Assembly (NCBI GenBank): GCA_005799065.1
Contig: SYHW01000025.1
Coordinates: 1 to 53,036, forward strand
Source: Bacteroidota bacterium
GTDB lineage: Bacteria > Bacteroidota > Bacteroidia > UBA7662
Length of the DNA: 53,036 bases
Direction: 5' to 3'
Part shown: piece by piece, positions 29,284 to 37,710 of the stretch
Layout: every line of letters starts with the position of its first letter
Position numbering within the stretch: position 1 is the first letter of the stretch
Translations under genes and position numbers: made by a program
The notes under the pieces: generated by a model
Told to the model about the DNA's origin: nothing
What the model saw: the letters and a program-made list of their open reading frames with translations, nothing else
Database searches by the model: none

Positions 29284-32200
29284 CTAATCGGGTCGCCCTG
29301 TATCAACGATTTGATCGTTGGATGCTTGTTGTGCCACGGCAGAAGGGGATCCAACGAGTCCACACCCAAAAATGAACAAACACAATACAAACACTGGAGC
29401 ATGCCCCGTAGAAACCTGATTCGAAGCATCCATGCTGGGGGTTGATTTTCTGCGTTCAAACAAAATATACAAGGCGGGGAGTACCAGCAGGGTCAGCAGG
29501 GTTGACGTTATCAATCCACCCACCACTACGGTAGCCAGGGGTTGTTGCACTTCAGCCCCTGCTGAGGTACTCAGTGCCATAGGCACGAAACCCAATGCGG
29601 CTACCAGGGCAGTCATGAGAACAGGTCTCAAGCGGTCCAAACATCCCTCCACCACCCGGCCAGTGAGATTACCCACCTGATCCGTGTTGCCCTTTTCTTC
29701 ATCACGCATTTGGTTGAGGTGCCCCACCAAAACAAGTCCGTTGAGCACGGCCACACCAAACAGTGCAATAAAACCAATGGCAGCGGAAATGCTAAAGGGA
29801 AGATCGCGAAAATAGAGCGCTAAAATGCCTCCCAGCGCGCTGAGGGGCACAGCGGTTAGGATCATGAGCGCGTGTCGCCACGTCCGTATACTCACGCGCA
29901 GCAACAAAGCAATCAACAATAGCGTCACCGGTACAGCCCACGACAACCGCAGCCGTGCGTCGTTCAGCTGTTTATACTGACCTTCGTATTGTACTGAATA
30001 GCCAGGAGGAAGTTTAAGCTGCTCTTTAATCTTTTGCTGTATATCGTTCACCAATCCCTCTAAATCACGTCCCCGAACATTGATCAGTACGTTCAGGTAG
30101 CGTTGGGTATTGTCGCGACTCACCAAACTCGGTCCTTGTTCCAGCGTAAATTGGCCTACAGAACTCAGGGGAATCAGTTGCCCTGCAGAATTTTTCACCA
30201 TCAAAGCCGATACACGTTCCGGTTGATGGCGGATCGAGTCGTTGAGTCGTACCACCACTTCATGCCGAGCATCGCCCTCAAAAACCACGCCGGCCGAACC
30301 ACCGGCAAAAGCCAGCTCCAATTCGCGGTTAACCGTGGCGACATCCAAGCCATGCCATGCCAATTGGGTTCGGTCCCAACGCACCATAAGCTGCGGAAGC
30401 CCTTCGGTGGCCTGAACCAACACATCACCCGCACCAGGAACATTCCTGCACAATTCCGCTGCTTGTTCGCCCAGTGATGCCAAAACCCCCAGCTCTGAAC
30501 CGTATATACGCACCGCCAAGTCACTTTTCACACCCGTGAGCAATTCGTTGAAGCGCAACTGAATGGGCTGGGTGAATTCAAATCCAACACCCGGAATTTC
30601 TTCGAGTTTTTCCTTCATGCGTTCCACCAGTTCTTCCCGACTGTTCGCGCTGGTCCAATCCTCCCGCGGTTTGAGGAGGATCATCACATCCGAATCCTCT
30701 ATAGCCATTGGATCGGTTGGTATTTCGGCTGTACCGATTTTGCTTACTACACCCCGAACCTCAGGAAAATGCGTCAACAAAATCCGCTCCGCAACCGTAC
30801 TGGCCCGGATGCTCTCGCCCAAATTACTGCCAGGTCGCACCGTCATCTGCATGGCTAAATCACCCTCCTCCAGGGTAGGCACAAAAACACTCCCAAGACG
30901 AGAAAAGAGCCAGAATCCGAACAAAAGGGCGACAAAAGACATTGCCAGAGTCGTTTTGGGGTTGCGCAAAGCACTGAAAAGGGCAGGGCGATAGATGCGC
31001 CGGGCTCCTGACATCAGAGAATCACTCCACCGGGCCGTTCGGTCACTGCTTTTTGTTGCCAGAGCAAAGGAGGCCATCACGGGTACATAGGTCAACGACA
31101 GCAGCAAAGCCCCAAATAATGCCATTCCAACCGTTATGGCCATGGGTTGAAACATTTTGCCCTCAACACCACCTAAGGCCAAAATGGGAAGATAGACCGA
31201 CATGATGATGATTTCACCGAATGCGGCCGACTTCCGAATGCTGCGTGCAGCACCCAAAGCGAGTGTGTCGGCTTGTGCCGAAGGAATAGCTCCTCCGCTG
31301 CCATTCTTCTGAAACACATGAACAATGCGTTCAACAATGATCACAGCGCCATCCACGACCAAGCCAAAATCGATGGCGCCCAAACTCATGAGATTGGCGG
31401 AAATGCCCAGCACACGCATAATCCCCAACGCAAACAGCAATGAAAGGGGGATGACCGAGGCCACCACCAATCCAGCACGTAGGCTGCCCATGAACAGCAC
31501 CAAAACAAACACCACAATCAGTCCGCCTTCGAGTAGGTTGTTGCGCACCGTCCGCAAAACCCGCCCGAGCAGGTCCGAGCGATCCAAATACGGTACAATC
31601 CGAACACCTTTCGGCAACATCGTCTGCACTTCTTCCATTCGCTTGTGCACGGTCTCCAAGGTTTGATATGCATTCGACCCCTTCAGCATCAACACAATGC
31701 CCCCAACCGCCTCACCACGCCCATCACGCGTCATCGCCCCAAAGCGCACTGCTTGTCCATCCACAATCTTGGCCACCTGTCCCAGGAGCACAGGTCTTTC
31801 ATCGCGATAGGCCACCACCGATTGCTCCAACGCGCGCGGTGTCGTGGCAAGGCCTTCCGCCCGAATATACACCGCATCAGACCCACGTTCGAGGTAACTG
31901 CCACCCGCGTTGCCATGATTGCGCACAACCGCTTCCCAAACCTCACCCACCGTCAGGTTGAGGCCCCTCAGCGCAGCGTCGTCGATGGCAACCACATGCT
32001 GTTTTACACCCCCCCCAAAGCTACTCACTTCCACTACACCCTCCATCCCTGCGAGTCGTCTTTTCACCAGCCAATCTTGTATGCTTCGCAACTTCCGGAC
32101 GTCATATGCTTGCTCAAAGCCAGGTTCTAACTCCAAAGTATATTGGTATATCTCACCCAATCCGGTGGTCATGGGCATCATTGTGGGTTTGCCATGCCAT

Positions 32201-32568
32201 GTGCCCCCCTCTTGCTGCAAGCTGTTCAGCTGTTCCGAAACCAATTGCCGGGCCTGTAGGTGGGGTACATCCTCCCTAAAAATGAGGGTCACCACACTGA
32301 GGCCGAAGCGCGACAAACTGCGAATATTCTCCACGCCGGGTAAATTGGCCATAGCCTGTTCTACAGGAATGGTCAGGTAGCGTTCAACCTCCTGAGGGGC
32401 CAAGGCCGGACTGTGGGTAATGACCTGAATCTGGTTGTTGGTGATGTCGGGAACAGCATCAAAAGGCAGCTGCCAGGCCGAATACAGGCCCCACACAATC
32501 AGGGCTGCAATCCCTGCAGCCACTGCCATTTTATTGCGCATGCTTTGGTTAATGAGCCAATCAAACAT
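29284..32568 (-). CDS. czcA: CzcA-type heavy-metal RND efflux pump, with truncated C-terminal OMF lead-in
   Basis: Proton-driven inner-membrane pump of the HME-RND family, 1094 residues from the ATG at 32568. The fourth membrane helix has LGAIDFGLVVDGAVIIVER; DFGLxVDGAVIIVE is the HME1 (Co/Zn/Cd) signature rather than the Cu/Ag one. N-terminal PDITNNQIQVITHSPALAPQ, the porter domains and the final helix block (FGVAVLNGLVLVGHLNQMR, LLVLPALYILFERR) are complete. After the last helix come about 55 extra residues with a signal-like hydrophobic run (VFVLCLFIFGCGLVG then SAVAQQ), ending at TAG 29284-29286. In Bacteroidota this pump is often fused to its outer membrane factor; here the fusion is cut at that TAG. 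Upstream lies a His-rich exported protein gene. Confidence 0.93.
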   Translation of the reverse strand: MFDWLINQSMRNKMAVAAGIAALIVWGLYSAWQLPFDAVPDITNNQIQVITHSPALAPQEVERYLTIPVEQAMANLPGVENIRSLSRFGLSVVTLIFREDVPHLQARQLVSEQLNSLQQEGGTWHGKPTMMPMTTGLGEIYQYTLELEPGFEQAYDVRKLRSIQDWLVKRRLAGMEGVVEVSSFGGGVKQHVVAIDDAALRGLNLTVGEVWEAVVRNHGNAGGSYLERGSDAVYIRAEGLATTPRALEQSVVAYRDERPVLLGQVAKIVDGQAVRFGAMTRDGRGEAVGGIVLMLKGSNAYQTLETVHKRMEEVQTMLPKGVRIVPYLDRSDLLGRVLRTVRNNLLEGGLIVVFVLVLFMGSLRAGLVVASVIPLSLLFALGIMRVLGISANLMSLGAIDFGLVVDGAVIIVERIVHVFQKNGSGGAIPSAQADTLALGAARSIRKSAAFGEIIIMSVYLPILALGGVEGKMFQPMAITVGMALFGALLLSLTYVPVMASFALATKSSDRTARWSDSLMSGARRIYRPALFSALRNPKTTLAMSFVALLFGFWLFSRLGSVFVPTLEEGDLAMQMTVRPGSNLGESIRASTVAERILLTHFPEVRGVVSKIGTAEIPTDPMAIEDSDVMILLKPREDWTSANSREELVERMKEKLEEIPGVGFEFTQPIQLRFNELLTGVKSDLAVRIYGSELGVLASLGEQAAELCRNVPGAGDVLVQATEGLPQLMVRWDRTQLAWHGLDVATVNRELELAFAGGSAGVVFEGDARHEVVVRLNDSIRHQPERVSALMVKNSAGQLIPLSSVGQFTLEQGPSLVSRDNTQRYLNVLINVRGRDLEGLVNDIQQKIKEQLKLPPGYSVQYEGQYKQLNDARLRLSWAVPVTLLLIALLLRVSIRTWRHALMILTAVPLSALGGILALYFRDLPFSISAAIGFIALFGVAVLNGLVLVGHLNQMRDEEKGNTDQVGNLTGRVVEGCLDRLRPVLMTALVAALGFVPMALSTSAGAEVQQPLATVVVGGLITSTLLTLLVLPALYILFERRKSTPSMDASNQVSTGHAPVFVLCLFIFGCGLVGSPSAVAQQASNDQIVDTGRPD

Positions 32569-32700
32569 AAAGATCAGATTAGGGTAAAGGGTGATGCAAT
32601 TCAAGCAAGAGCGGACTCCTTAAATGGCGATTCATGAACCCGAAGCTCATAGCACCTACACGAAAAGCGGAGACTTCTCACCAAAAAAAGAGTCGATCGG

Positions 32701-32739
32701 TGGTCAATCAGGCCACCAGGAAGTGGTCAATCAGGCCAC
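32701..32739. repeat. Direct repeat of 16 bases with 23-base period
   Basis: TGGTCAATCAGGCCAC occurs at 32701-32716 and again at 32724-32739. The second copy covers the stop codon end of the His-rich gene, the first lies just beyond it, between that gene and czcA. Function unknown. Confidence 0.85.
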
Positions 32740-33156
32740 TGGCGGCGCTCGGCCGGCCCATGAATTTACTGAAGCACCGCAAAGAACAAAGATGGGCTCA
32801 GGCAAGCCAATTCGCCGATTCGGTGGAGGAACCCAGCGGAGTTGCGGCAAGTATTCGACCGACCACATGCCAAGCCACAGGTCCACACCATGGTTGTTGC
32901 GGTTTACCTTACAATTTACCTTACAAGGTATTACGGATTCAGCAAAATGCACCGCTTCCGGTGTGTGATACCATTCCAGGTGATGCACGCCGAGATCCAG
33001 AGACAGTCCACCCACGAGCTTCGCCCATGCTTCAGTTGTTTCCTGATCACAAAAATGTTCCGCATTCGAATGCTGTTCATGGTGGTGGGGCACCATCTGA
33101 TGCACCATCAAGAACAGAAGAGCTGCAGTCAACCAAAAGGAACGAACAAGGCGCAT
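32731..33156 (-). CDS. Small exported His-rich protein of a metal efflux operon
   Basis: 141 residues. The N-terminus (RLVRSFWLTAALLFLMVHQM) is a signal peptide, followed at once by a His-rich VPHHHEQHSNAEHFCD and further HH, HTPEAVHF and CKVNCKVN clusters. Such small exported His/Cys-rich proteins are often found in front of RND metal pumps and could bind the metal in the periplasm; that role is inferred from composition and position. The gene starts the efflux operon: it is preceded by a full promoter and is followed by czcA after about 160 bases. The opposite strand also has an open frame (32634-33239), but it lacks any recognisable feature, so the minus-strand gene is preferred. Confidence 0.68.
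   Translation of the reverse strand: MRLVRSFWLTAALLFLMVHQMVPHHHEQHSNAEHFCDQETTEAWAKLVGGLSLDLGVHHLEWYHTPEAVHFAESVIPCKVNCKVNRNNHGVDLWLGMWSVEYLPQLRWVPPPNRRIGLPEPIFVLCGASVNSWAGRAPPVA
32903..32926. repeat. 12-base tandem duplication in the His-rich gene
   Basis: Two identical copies of TTTACCTTACAA (32903-32914, 32915-32926). On the coding (minus) strand they give the repeated residues CKVN CKVN, so the duplication adds one Cys in frame. Confidence 0.92.
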
Positions 33157-33176
33157 GTCAGGGTAAAAGCAAGTTT

Positions 33177-33208
33177 CAAAAATACTTGATTAATTTCAAG
33201 AGACCAAA
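33177..33208 (-). promoter_or_regulatory. Promoter of the metal efflux operon
   Basis: TATTTTTG at 33177-33184 and TTTG at 33205-33208 on the minus strand, separated by 20 bases, a complete Bacteroidota-type promoter. The -7 box is 20 bases before the ATG at 33156. No inverted repeat that would mark a metal-sensor operator is evident, and no regulator gene is adjacent. Confidence 0.68.
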
Positions 33209-33217
33209 ACACCCCAT

Positions 33218-34354
33218 TCAAGGTACACGCACCGCTTGAAGTGCACAGTGGTAGGCTTCCTCATAAAGCGGGAGGATTCGGTGGATATCGAAACGTTCCG
33301 CCTGCTTCCGTGCAGCCAGGCGGAATGCTTGCAGTAGTGCATCATCATGAAGCAAGCGCATGGCGGCTTGAGCCATGCCCTGAACATCATCAGCATCGGT
33401 CAGGAAGCCCGTCACGCCATCCACATTCACTTCGGGTAGCCCCCCAGACCGGCTACTCACCACCGGCACGCCACAGGCTAGCGCCTCCAAAGCGGCTAGT
33501 CCGAAACTTTCAGTCTCAGAAGGCAGGAGGAATAAGTCACCCGCAGATAGGATCTCCTCAACGGCCTCCTGCTTGCCTAAAAAGCGGACATCGGAAGCAA
33601 TTCCGAGCTCGCGACACAATTGCTCGCACCGCGGCCGTTCCGGACCGTCGCCCACCAAGAGCAGGCATGCCGATATTTTTTCCCTGATCAAAGCAAAGAC
33701 ACGAATAACCGAGTCAACCCTTTTCACCTTACGAAAATTCGAGATGTGAATAAGCCGTTTCTGATTTTCACCCGCCAAGGCTAAGGTAAAACGGCATGGA
33801 TTTCGTTGCTTGAACCGCTCCAAATCAATAAAATTGGGGATCACCTGTATGGGCTTTTCCACGTGAAAATGTTCCAGGGTATCGCGACGCAGAGACTCCG
33901 AAACAGCCGTCACCCCATCACTCAGGTTTATAGCGTGACTCACCACCGGTTCATAGCCCGGGTCTTTACCCACAAGCGTCACATCGGTGCCGTGGAGGGT
34001 GGTAACCACCGCCAATCGGATTCCCTCGCGTTGGAGGATGTCGCGCGCTAGAAGGGCCGCGGTGGCATGGGGAATGGCATAATGCACATGCACCAATTCA
34101 ATGCCTTCGTGCCGCACCACATCCACCAATTTACCAGTCAAAGCCAATAAATACGGACTATGTTCGAAGACAGGGTAGTGCAGCATGGCGACCTCATGGT
34201 AATGAACACGCTCATTCAATAAATCGAGGCGTGCGGGTTGTGACGAACTCACAAAATGTACTTCATGACCCTTTTGGGCCAAGCCCAAGCCCAATTCGGT
34301 GGCCACCACGCCACTGCCTCCATAGGTCGGGTAACAAACCACAGCGATTTTCAT
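33218..34354 (-). CDS. bshA: N-acetyl-alpha-D-glucosaminyl L-malate synthase BshA
   Basis: GT4 glycosyltransferase that makes GlcNAc-malate, the first step of bacillithiol synthesis. 378 residues. It begins MKIAVVCYPTYGGSGVVATELG and continues with HYHEVAMLHYPVFEHSPYLL and VHVHYAIPHATAALLARDIL, which are BshA signatures. The C-terminal half has the GT4 donor site (LLVGDGPERPRCEQ, then LFLLPSETESFGLAALEAL with its Glu pair and GVPVVSSRSGGLPEV). It lies 34 bases downstream of the small monooxygenase-like gene on the same strand. bshB and bshC are not in the window. Confidence 0.9.
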   Translation of the reverse strand: MKIAVVCYPTYGGSGVVATELGLGLAQKGHEVHFVSSSQPARLDLLNERVHYHEVAMLHYPVFEHSPYLLALTGKLVDVVRHEGIELVHVHYAIPHATAALLARDILQREGIRLAVVTTLHGTDVTLVGKDPGYEPVVSHAINLSDGVTAVSESLRRDTLEHFHVEKPIQVIPNFIDLERFKQRNPCRFTLALAGENQKRLIHISNFRKVKRVDSVIRVFALIREKISACLLLVGDGPERPRCEQLCRELGIASDVRFLGKQEAVEEILSAGDLFLLPSETESFGLAALEALACGVPVVSSRSGGLPEVNVDGVTGFLTDADDVQGMAQAAMRLLHDDALLQAFRLAARKQAERFDIHRILPLYEEAYHCALQAVRVP

Positions 34355-34388
34355 GCAGGTGTCGGTTGATGCGAGCAGATGGGTTTAT

Positions 34389-34787
34389 TCAATCTCGTGT
34401 TTTCACGGCCCGCTGTGCTCCATCGGGCGCCCAAGCCGTAATAGGGCAGCTCCAGGCTTGTGCTGGCTCTGAAAGCCAACTCTTGGTTTGTTTCCATACG
34501 TCCCTAAACAACGAAGAGGTGCGGTAAGTTTCGAGGTCCTCCGGCCGATCCCATCCACTGATGGTAAAAAATGTGTCGCCGCAACGCAACAAATAAACAA
34601 AACGGCATCCCATATGACCGGCAATGCGCCCTTTATTTTCTTCGAAGAGCAACACAAAACGATCGATGCAGTCCGTACGAAAGGTCATGCGCACTACGCG
34701 CACAAAAGCCTGATCTGTGCCAGAGCAAGACGGTGCCATTTGCCCGAGAGCCTGCTTCAGAGAATTCAAGGGGATCAACGGCTCCAT
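34389..34787 (-). CDS. Antibiotic biosynthesis monooxygenase (ABM)-like small protein
   Basis: 132 residues. The region from about residue 28 (FVRVVRMTFRTDCIDRF, then GHMGCRFVYLLRCGDTFFTI and WDRPEDLETYRTSSLFRDVW) follows the dimeric ferredoxin-like ABM fold, as in putative quinol monooxygenases and heme-degrading enzymes. The first 27 residues may not belong to the fold; internal ATGs at codons 17 and 33 are alternative starts. The long form overlaps the SAM hydrolase gene by 13 bases. Substrate unknown. bshA follows after 34 bases, so these three genes look like one operon. Confidence 0.72.
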   Translation of the reverse strand: MEPLIPLNSLKQALGQMAPSCSGTDQAFVRVVRMTFRTDCIDRFVLLFEENKGRIAGHMGCRFVYLLRCGDTFFTISGWDRPEDLETYRTSSLFRDVWKQTKSWLSEPAQAWSCPITAWAPDGAQRAVKTRD

Positions 34788-35581
34788 TTTTCAATAAATA
34801 ACGCATCATCAACCTTCATTCCCAAGAGTGAAGCAGCCTTTCCGCAACGAATACCCAAATGCAGTAGATTGTCGAAGCCGAAATAGCAGGCCACTGCTCC
34901 AGGCTCTACCTCATCTACACTACTCGACAGGGAGCGCACGGTCTCCGCATCGCTGTAGGTTTTTTTAAGCAAAATTTGCCATGCATCCCCCGGTTCTAAA
35001 AACCGCTTAAACAAAGCTTGGTCAACATTGGTGATGAGGTTCTCGTAGCTGTCTACATGCACCACCTGAGCCTGAAGAATATGATCGCGTACAAAAGGGG
35101 TGGGCACCAAATGCATGAACACATCGCTGCTGGGTTTGCCCAAACCTTCCTGCACATCCGAAGCATCACGAAGCCCCGCTAAACAAGGCAGAACCTCAGT
35201 TAACATTTTAAAAGAACTACCACTCACGCTACCGCCCTCCGGCATCCTGTAGAAGGTGCTGGGCACCCCTAGGGTAATGAGGCTTGCAACGCCGTTGTCG
35301 GGAACCACAAAATAATGCCCTTCAAAAATAAAAAACAGATGGTCTGATGCTGTAAAACGCGATGAAGAAACATCCAATAGGTGAAGCGACCCGGGCGGAA
35401 AAAAGCGAAACGAAGAACGCAAAACATAGGCGGCCTGTCGTATGTCATATTTTCGGATATTGTGGCTCACCTCGGCGATCGTCAACTGTGGGAACACATA
35501 CTTCAATTGTGCATTCAATACCGATGCAAAGGCATCTGAGTTGCCGTAGTCGGTCGTGAGGGTGATACATGAAAACTCCAT
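34775..35581 (-). CDS. SAM hydroxide adenosyltransferase (DUF62, chlorinase/fluorinase family)
   Basis: Enzymes of this family split S-adenosylmethionine with water to adenosine and methionine; the fluorinase and chlorinase are rare relatives. 268 residues. The N-terminal ITLTTDYGNSDAFASVLNAQ motif with its conserved Asp is present, then ISHNI-like EVSHNIRKYDIRQAAYVL and VPDNGVASLI. A halogenase role is unlikely; the hydrolase is by far the common form. The frame extends to a GTG at 35602, but that codon overlaps the TAGTTTTG box, so the ATG at 35581 is the better start. Divergent from phoH. Confidence 0.88.
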   Translation of the reverse strand: MEFSCITLTTDYGNSDAFASVLNAQLKYVFPQLTIAEVSHNIRKYDIRQAAYVLRSSFRFFPPGSLHLLDVSSSRFTASDHLFFIFEGHYFVVPDNGVASLITLGVPSTFYRMPEGGSVSGSSFKMLTEVLPCLAGLRDASDVQEGLGKPSSDVFMHLVPTPFVRDHILQAQVVHVDSYENLITNVDQALFKRFLEPGDAWQILLKKTYSDAETVRSLSSSVDEVEPGAVACYFGFDNLLHLGIRCGKAASLLGMKVDDALFIEKWSR

Positions 35582-35601
35582 GGATGATTCTTCCTGCGCC
35601 A

Positions 35602-35609
35602 CAAAACTA
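35602..35609 (-). promoter_or_regulatory. -7 box of the DUF62-ABM-bshA operon
   Basis: TAGTTTTG on the minus strand, an exact TAnnTTTG match, 20 bases upstream of the ATG at 35581. It lies in the short divergent region shared with phoH. Confidence 0.5.
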
Positions 35610-35625
35610 TCAATAATCGCGGTCG

Positions 35626-36624
35626 TTGACTGATCATATTTTTCAATTGGGCGAAATTTCGCCCTTGTCCTTTTTTGGGACCGATAACCTGCGGCTCAAC
35701 AGCTTGCGCTCTGCCTTTCCGCGATTGCGCATTACAGCACGTGGGGATGCGTTGGTGGTAGCCGGCGATGATGAGGAAATCGATCGTTTTCAGGAGCAAT
35801 TTGAACGCGTCCTGTCCGCATTGTCGCGCCGGGGTGAGCTCAGTCAACGCGAGTTCGCCCAATTGTTGTTGTCTGCCGACCCCATTCCCGCCATACAGAC
35901 CCATTCAGATTCCGTGTTGTTGCACGGCCCCAATGGCTTGGTGGTGCGGGCCCGTACCCCCAACCAATTGCGCATGGTGCAGTTGTCGTCGCGCAATGAC
36001 ATCCTCTTCGCTGTCGGACCGGCGGGTTCAGGCAAGACCTACACGGCTGTCGCGCTGGCAGTACGGGCGCTCAAAGACAAAGAGGTTCGAAAGATCATCC
36101 TCACCCGCCCGGCCGTTGAGGCCGGTGAGAGTTTGGGATTTTTACCCGGCGATTTGCGCGAAAAAATCGATCCCTACTTGCGGCCGCTCTATGATGCACT
36201 GGGCGATATGATACCGGCGCACCGTCTCGAGAAATACCTGGAAGAACAAATCATCGAAGTGGCCCCTTTGGCCTTTATGCGGGGTCGAACCCTCGATAAA
36301 GCATTTGTGATCCTCGATGAGGCCCAGAACTGCACGGAGATGCAGATCAAAATGTTTCTCACACGGATGGGTCCATCGGCCAAATTCATCATCACCGGTG
36401 ATCTCACCCAGATTGACCTGCCCCCCAGGCAACGGTCGGGTTTGCCCCAGGCCTTGCACTTATTGGAGGGTGTAAAGGGTATAGCCCAAGTGTTCTTAAG
36501 TGCCGATGATGTCGTCAGGCATCCGTTGGTTCGTACCATTGTTGAGGCATATGGACGGCATGATGAAGCACGGCAAAGGCGAGCGGCAGATCGGGAACAG
36601 GGTATGGATCGTGCTGAAACCTAA
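35626..36624 (+). CDS. phoH: PhoH-like ATPase
   Basis: Cytoplasmic P-loop ATPase of the PhoH family, thought to act on RNA. 332 residues. The N-terminal part (LGEISPLSFFGTDNLRLNSL, AGDDEEIDRFQEQF) is the KH-like region usual in PhoH/YbeZ proteins. Walker A is GPAGSGKT (131-138) and Walker B VILDEAQN. The start is a TTG: an in-frame TAA at 35614-35616 excludes anything further upstream, and no ATG precedes the conserved N-terminal block. It is divergent from the DUF62 gene and is followed after 40 bases by purC. No ybeY lies next to it. Confidence 0.92.
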   Translation: MTDHIFQLGEISPLSFFGTDNLRLNSLRSAFPRLRITARGDALVVAGDDEEIDRFQEQFERVLSALSRRGELSQREFAQLLLSADPIPAIQTHSDSVLLHGPNGLVVRARTPNQLRMVQLSSRNDILFAVGPAGSGKTYTAVALAVRALKDKEVRKIILTRPAVEAGESLGFLPGDLREKIDPYLRPLYDALGDMIPAHRLEKYLEEQIIEVAPLAFMRGRTLDKAFVILDEAQNCTEMQIKMFLTRMGPSAKFIITGDLTQIDLPPRQRSGLPQALHLLEGVKGIAQVFLSADDVVRHPLVRTIVEAYGRHDEARQRRAADREQGMDRAET

Positions 36625-36664
36625 ATGCCTCATATAACTAAACCCTAATGATTTAAATAGGAGT

Positions 36665-37609
36665 ATGGACGAAACCCCCATTCAATTGCCCGGACAAACA
36701 GGATTTTACAGGGGAAAGGTGCGCGACGTTTATTATATCGGTGATCGGCACCTCGTGATGGTGGCCTCCAACCGAATTTCGGCATTCGATGTGGTGCTGC
36801 CCCGTCCCATTCCATACAAAGGTCAAGTGCTGAACCAGATTGCGGCCCATTTCTTGCAGTCGACCGCTTCCATAGTGCCCAATTGGCTCGTTGAAACACC
36901 TGCGCCTATGGTATCGGTCGGGCTGAAAGCAGCGCCAGTGCCGGTAGAAATGGTGGTACGCGGCTATTTATCCGGCCATGCCTGGCGTCAATACGATGCG
37001 GGTGAACGCCAAATTTGTGGGGTGGCCTTGCCCAACGGATTAAGGGCTTCCGATCCCCTTCCCGAGCCCATCATCACGCCAACCACCAAAGCCAAGGAAG
37101 GTCACGATCAAGACATATCCCGCGAAGAGATTATAGGGGGTGGGCTCGTTCCTGTGGAGATTTATCAACAAATGGAGCGATACAGCCTCAGTCTTTATGC
37201 GGCTGGAACGCGCATGGCAGCCGAAAGGGGGCTTATTTTAGTGGACACGAAGTATGAATTTGGCCTGGTCGATGGGCGTGTATTACTGATGGACGAGGTA
37301 CATACACCCGATTCATCGCGCTTTTTTGTAGCCTCTGGATATGCAGACCGTCAAGCGCAAGGAATCCCCCAGGAACAGCTTTCTAAAGAATTTGTGCGTC
37401 AATGGTTGATTGCCCATGGATTTCAAGGGAGACCCGGTGAAGTGGTTCCTGAAATGTCCGATGAGTGGGTTCAGGAGATTGGCGAACGGTATATATCACT
37501 CTATGAAAGCATCACCGGCCAGCGCTTTATGCGGGCTGAGCATGGGGGCTTTACTGGCGAGAACCGGGCGCAAACGATCAAATGCCTGAACGCATTGGGG
37601 TATCATTGA
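36665..37609 (+). CDS. purC: Phosphoribosylaminoimidazole-succinocarboxamide synthase (SAICAR synthase)
   Basis: Ligates aspartate to CAIR in purine synthesis. 314 residues, matching the longer eukaryote-like/Bacteroidota form. Motifs: FYRGKVRDVYYIGDRHLVMV at the nucleotide site, then VASNRISAFDVVLPRPIPYK, PVEMVVRGYLSGHAWRQYD, LILVDTKYEFGLVDGRVLL and MDEVHTPDSSRFF. All are present. A GGAG just before the ATG (TAGGAGT) resembles a Shine-Dalgarno site, which is unusual among the genes here. It is 40 bases after phoH and may be read with it. Confidence 0.96.
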   Translation: MDETPIQLPGQTGFYRGKVRDVYYIGDRHLVMVASNRISAFDVVLPRPIPYKGQVLNQIAAHFLQSTASIVPNWLVETPAPMVSVGLKAAPVPVEMVVRGYLSGHAWRQYDAGERQICGVALPNGLRASDPLPEPIITPTTKAKEGHDQDISREEIIGGGLVPVEIYQQMERYSLSLYAAGTRMAAERGLILVDTKYEFGLVDGRVLLMDEVHTPDSSRFFVASGYADRQAQGIPQEQLSKEFVRQWLIAHGFQGRPGEVVPEMSDEWVQEIGERYISLYESITGQRFMRAEHGGFTGENRAQTIKCLNALGYH

Positions 37610-37643
37610 TGCCGAATAGTGCTGTAATTCAGGAGGTTATTCG

Positions 37644-37675
37644 TTTGCTTAAATGGGTTGATTTGGCTATTTTCG
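37644..37675 (+). promoter_or_regulatory. Promoter of the STAS gene
   Basis: TTTG at 37644-37647, 20 bases, then TATTTTCG at 37668-37675 (one mismatch to TAnnTTTG). Correct spacing for a Bacteroidota promoter, 35 bases ahead of the ATG at 37711. Confidence 0.5.
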
Positions 37676-37710
37676 CCTGATGAGTGCTTCCCAGCCTGGT
37701 AAACAAAAAA

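Noticed and set aside
29284..29286. Genome-wide reassignment of TAG as a sense codon
   Set aside because: TAG ends several ordinary genes in this window (tamB, purQ, the STAS gene, the cargo gene, the RluA-type gene) at sensible positions, so it is a normal stop here.
32634..33239. Open frame of 201 codons on the plus strand opposite the His-rich gene
   Set aside because: No signal, domain or plausible composition; the minus-strand frame has a signal peptide, a full promoter and operon context.
34775..35581. Possible halogenase (fluorinase/chlorinase)
   Set aside because: The protein fits the broad DUF62 family, whose usual members are SAM hydrolases; there is no halometabolite gene context.
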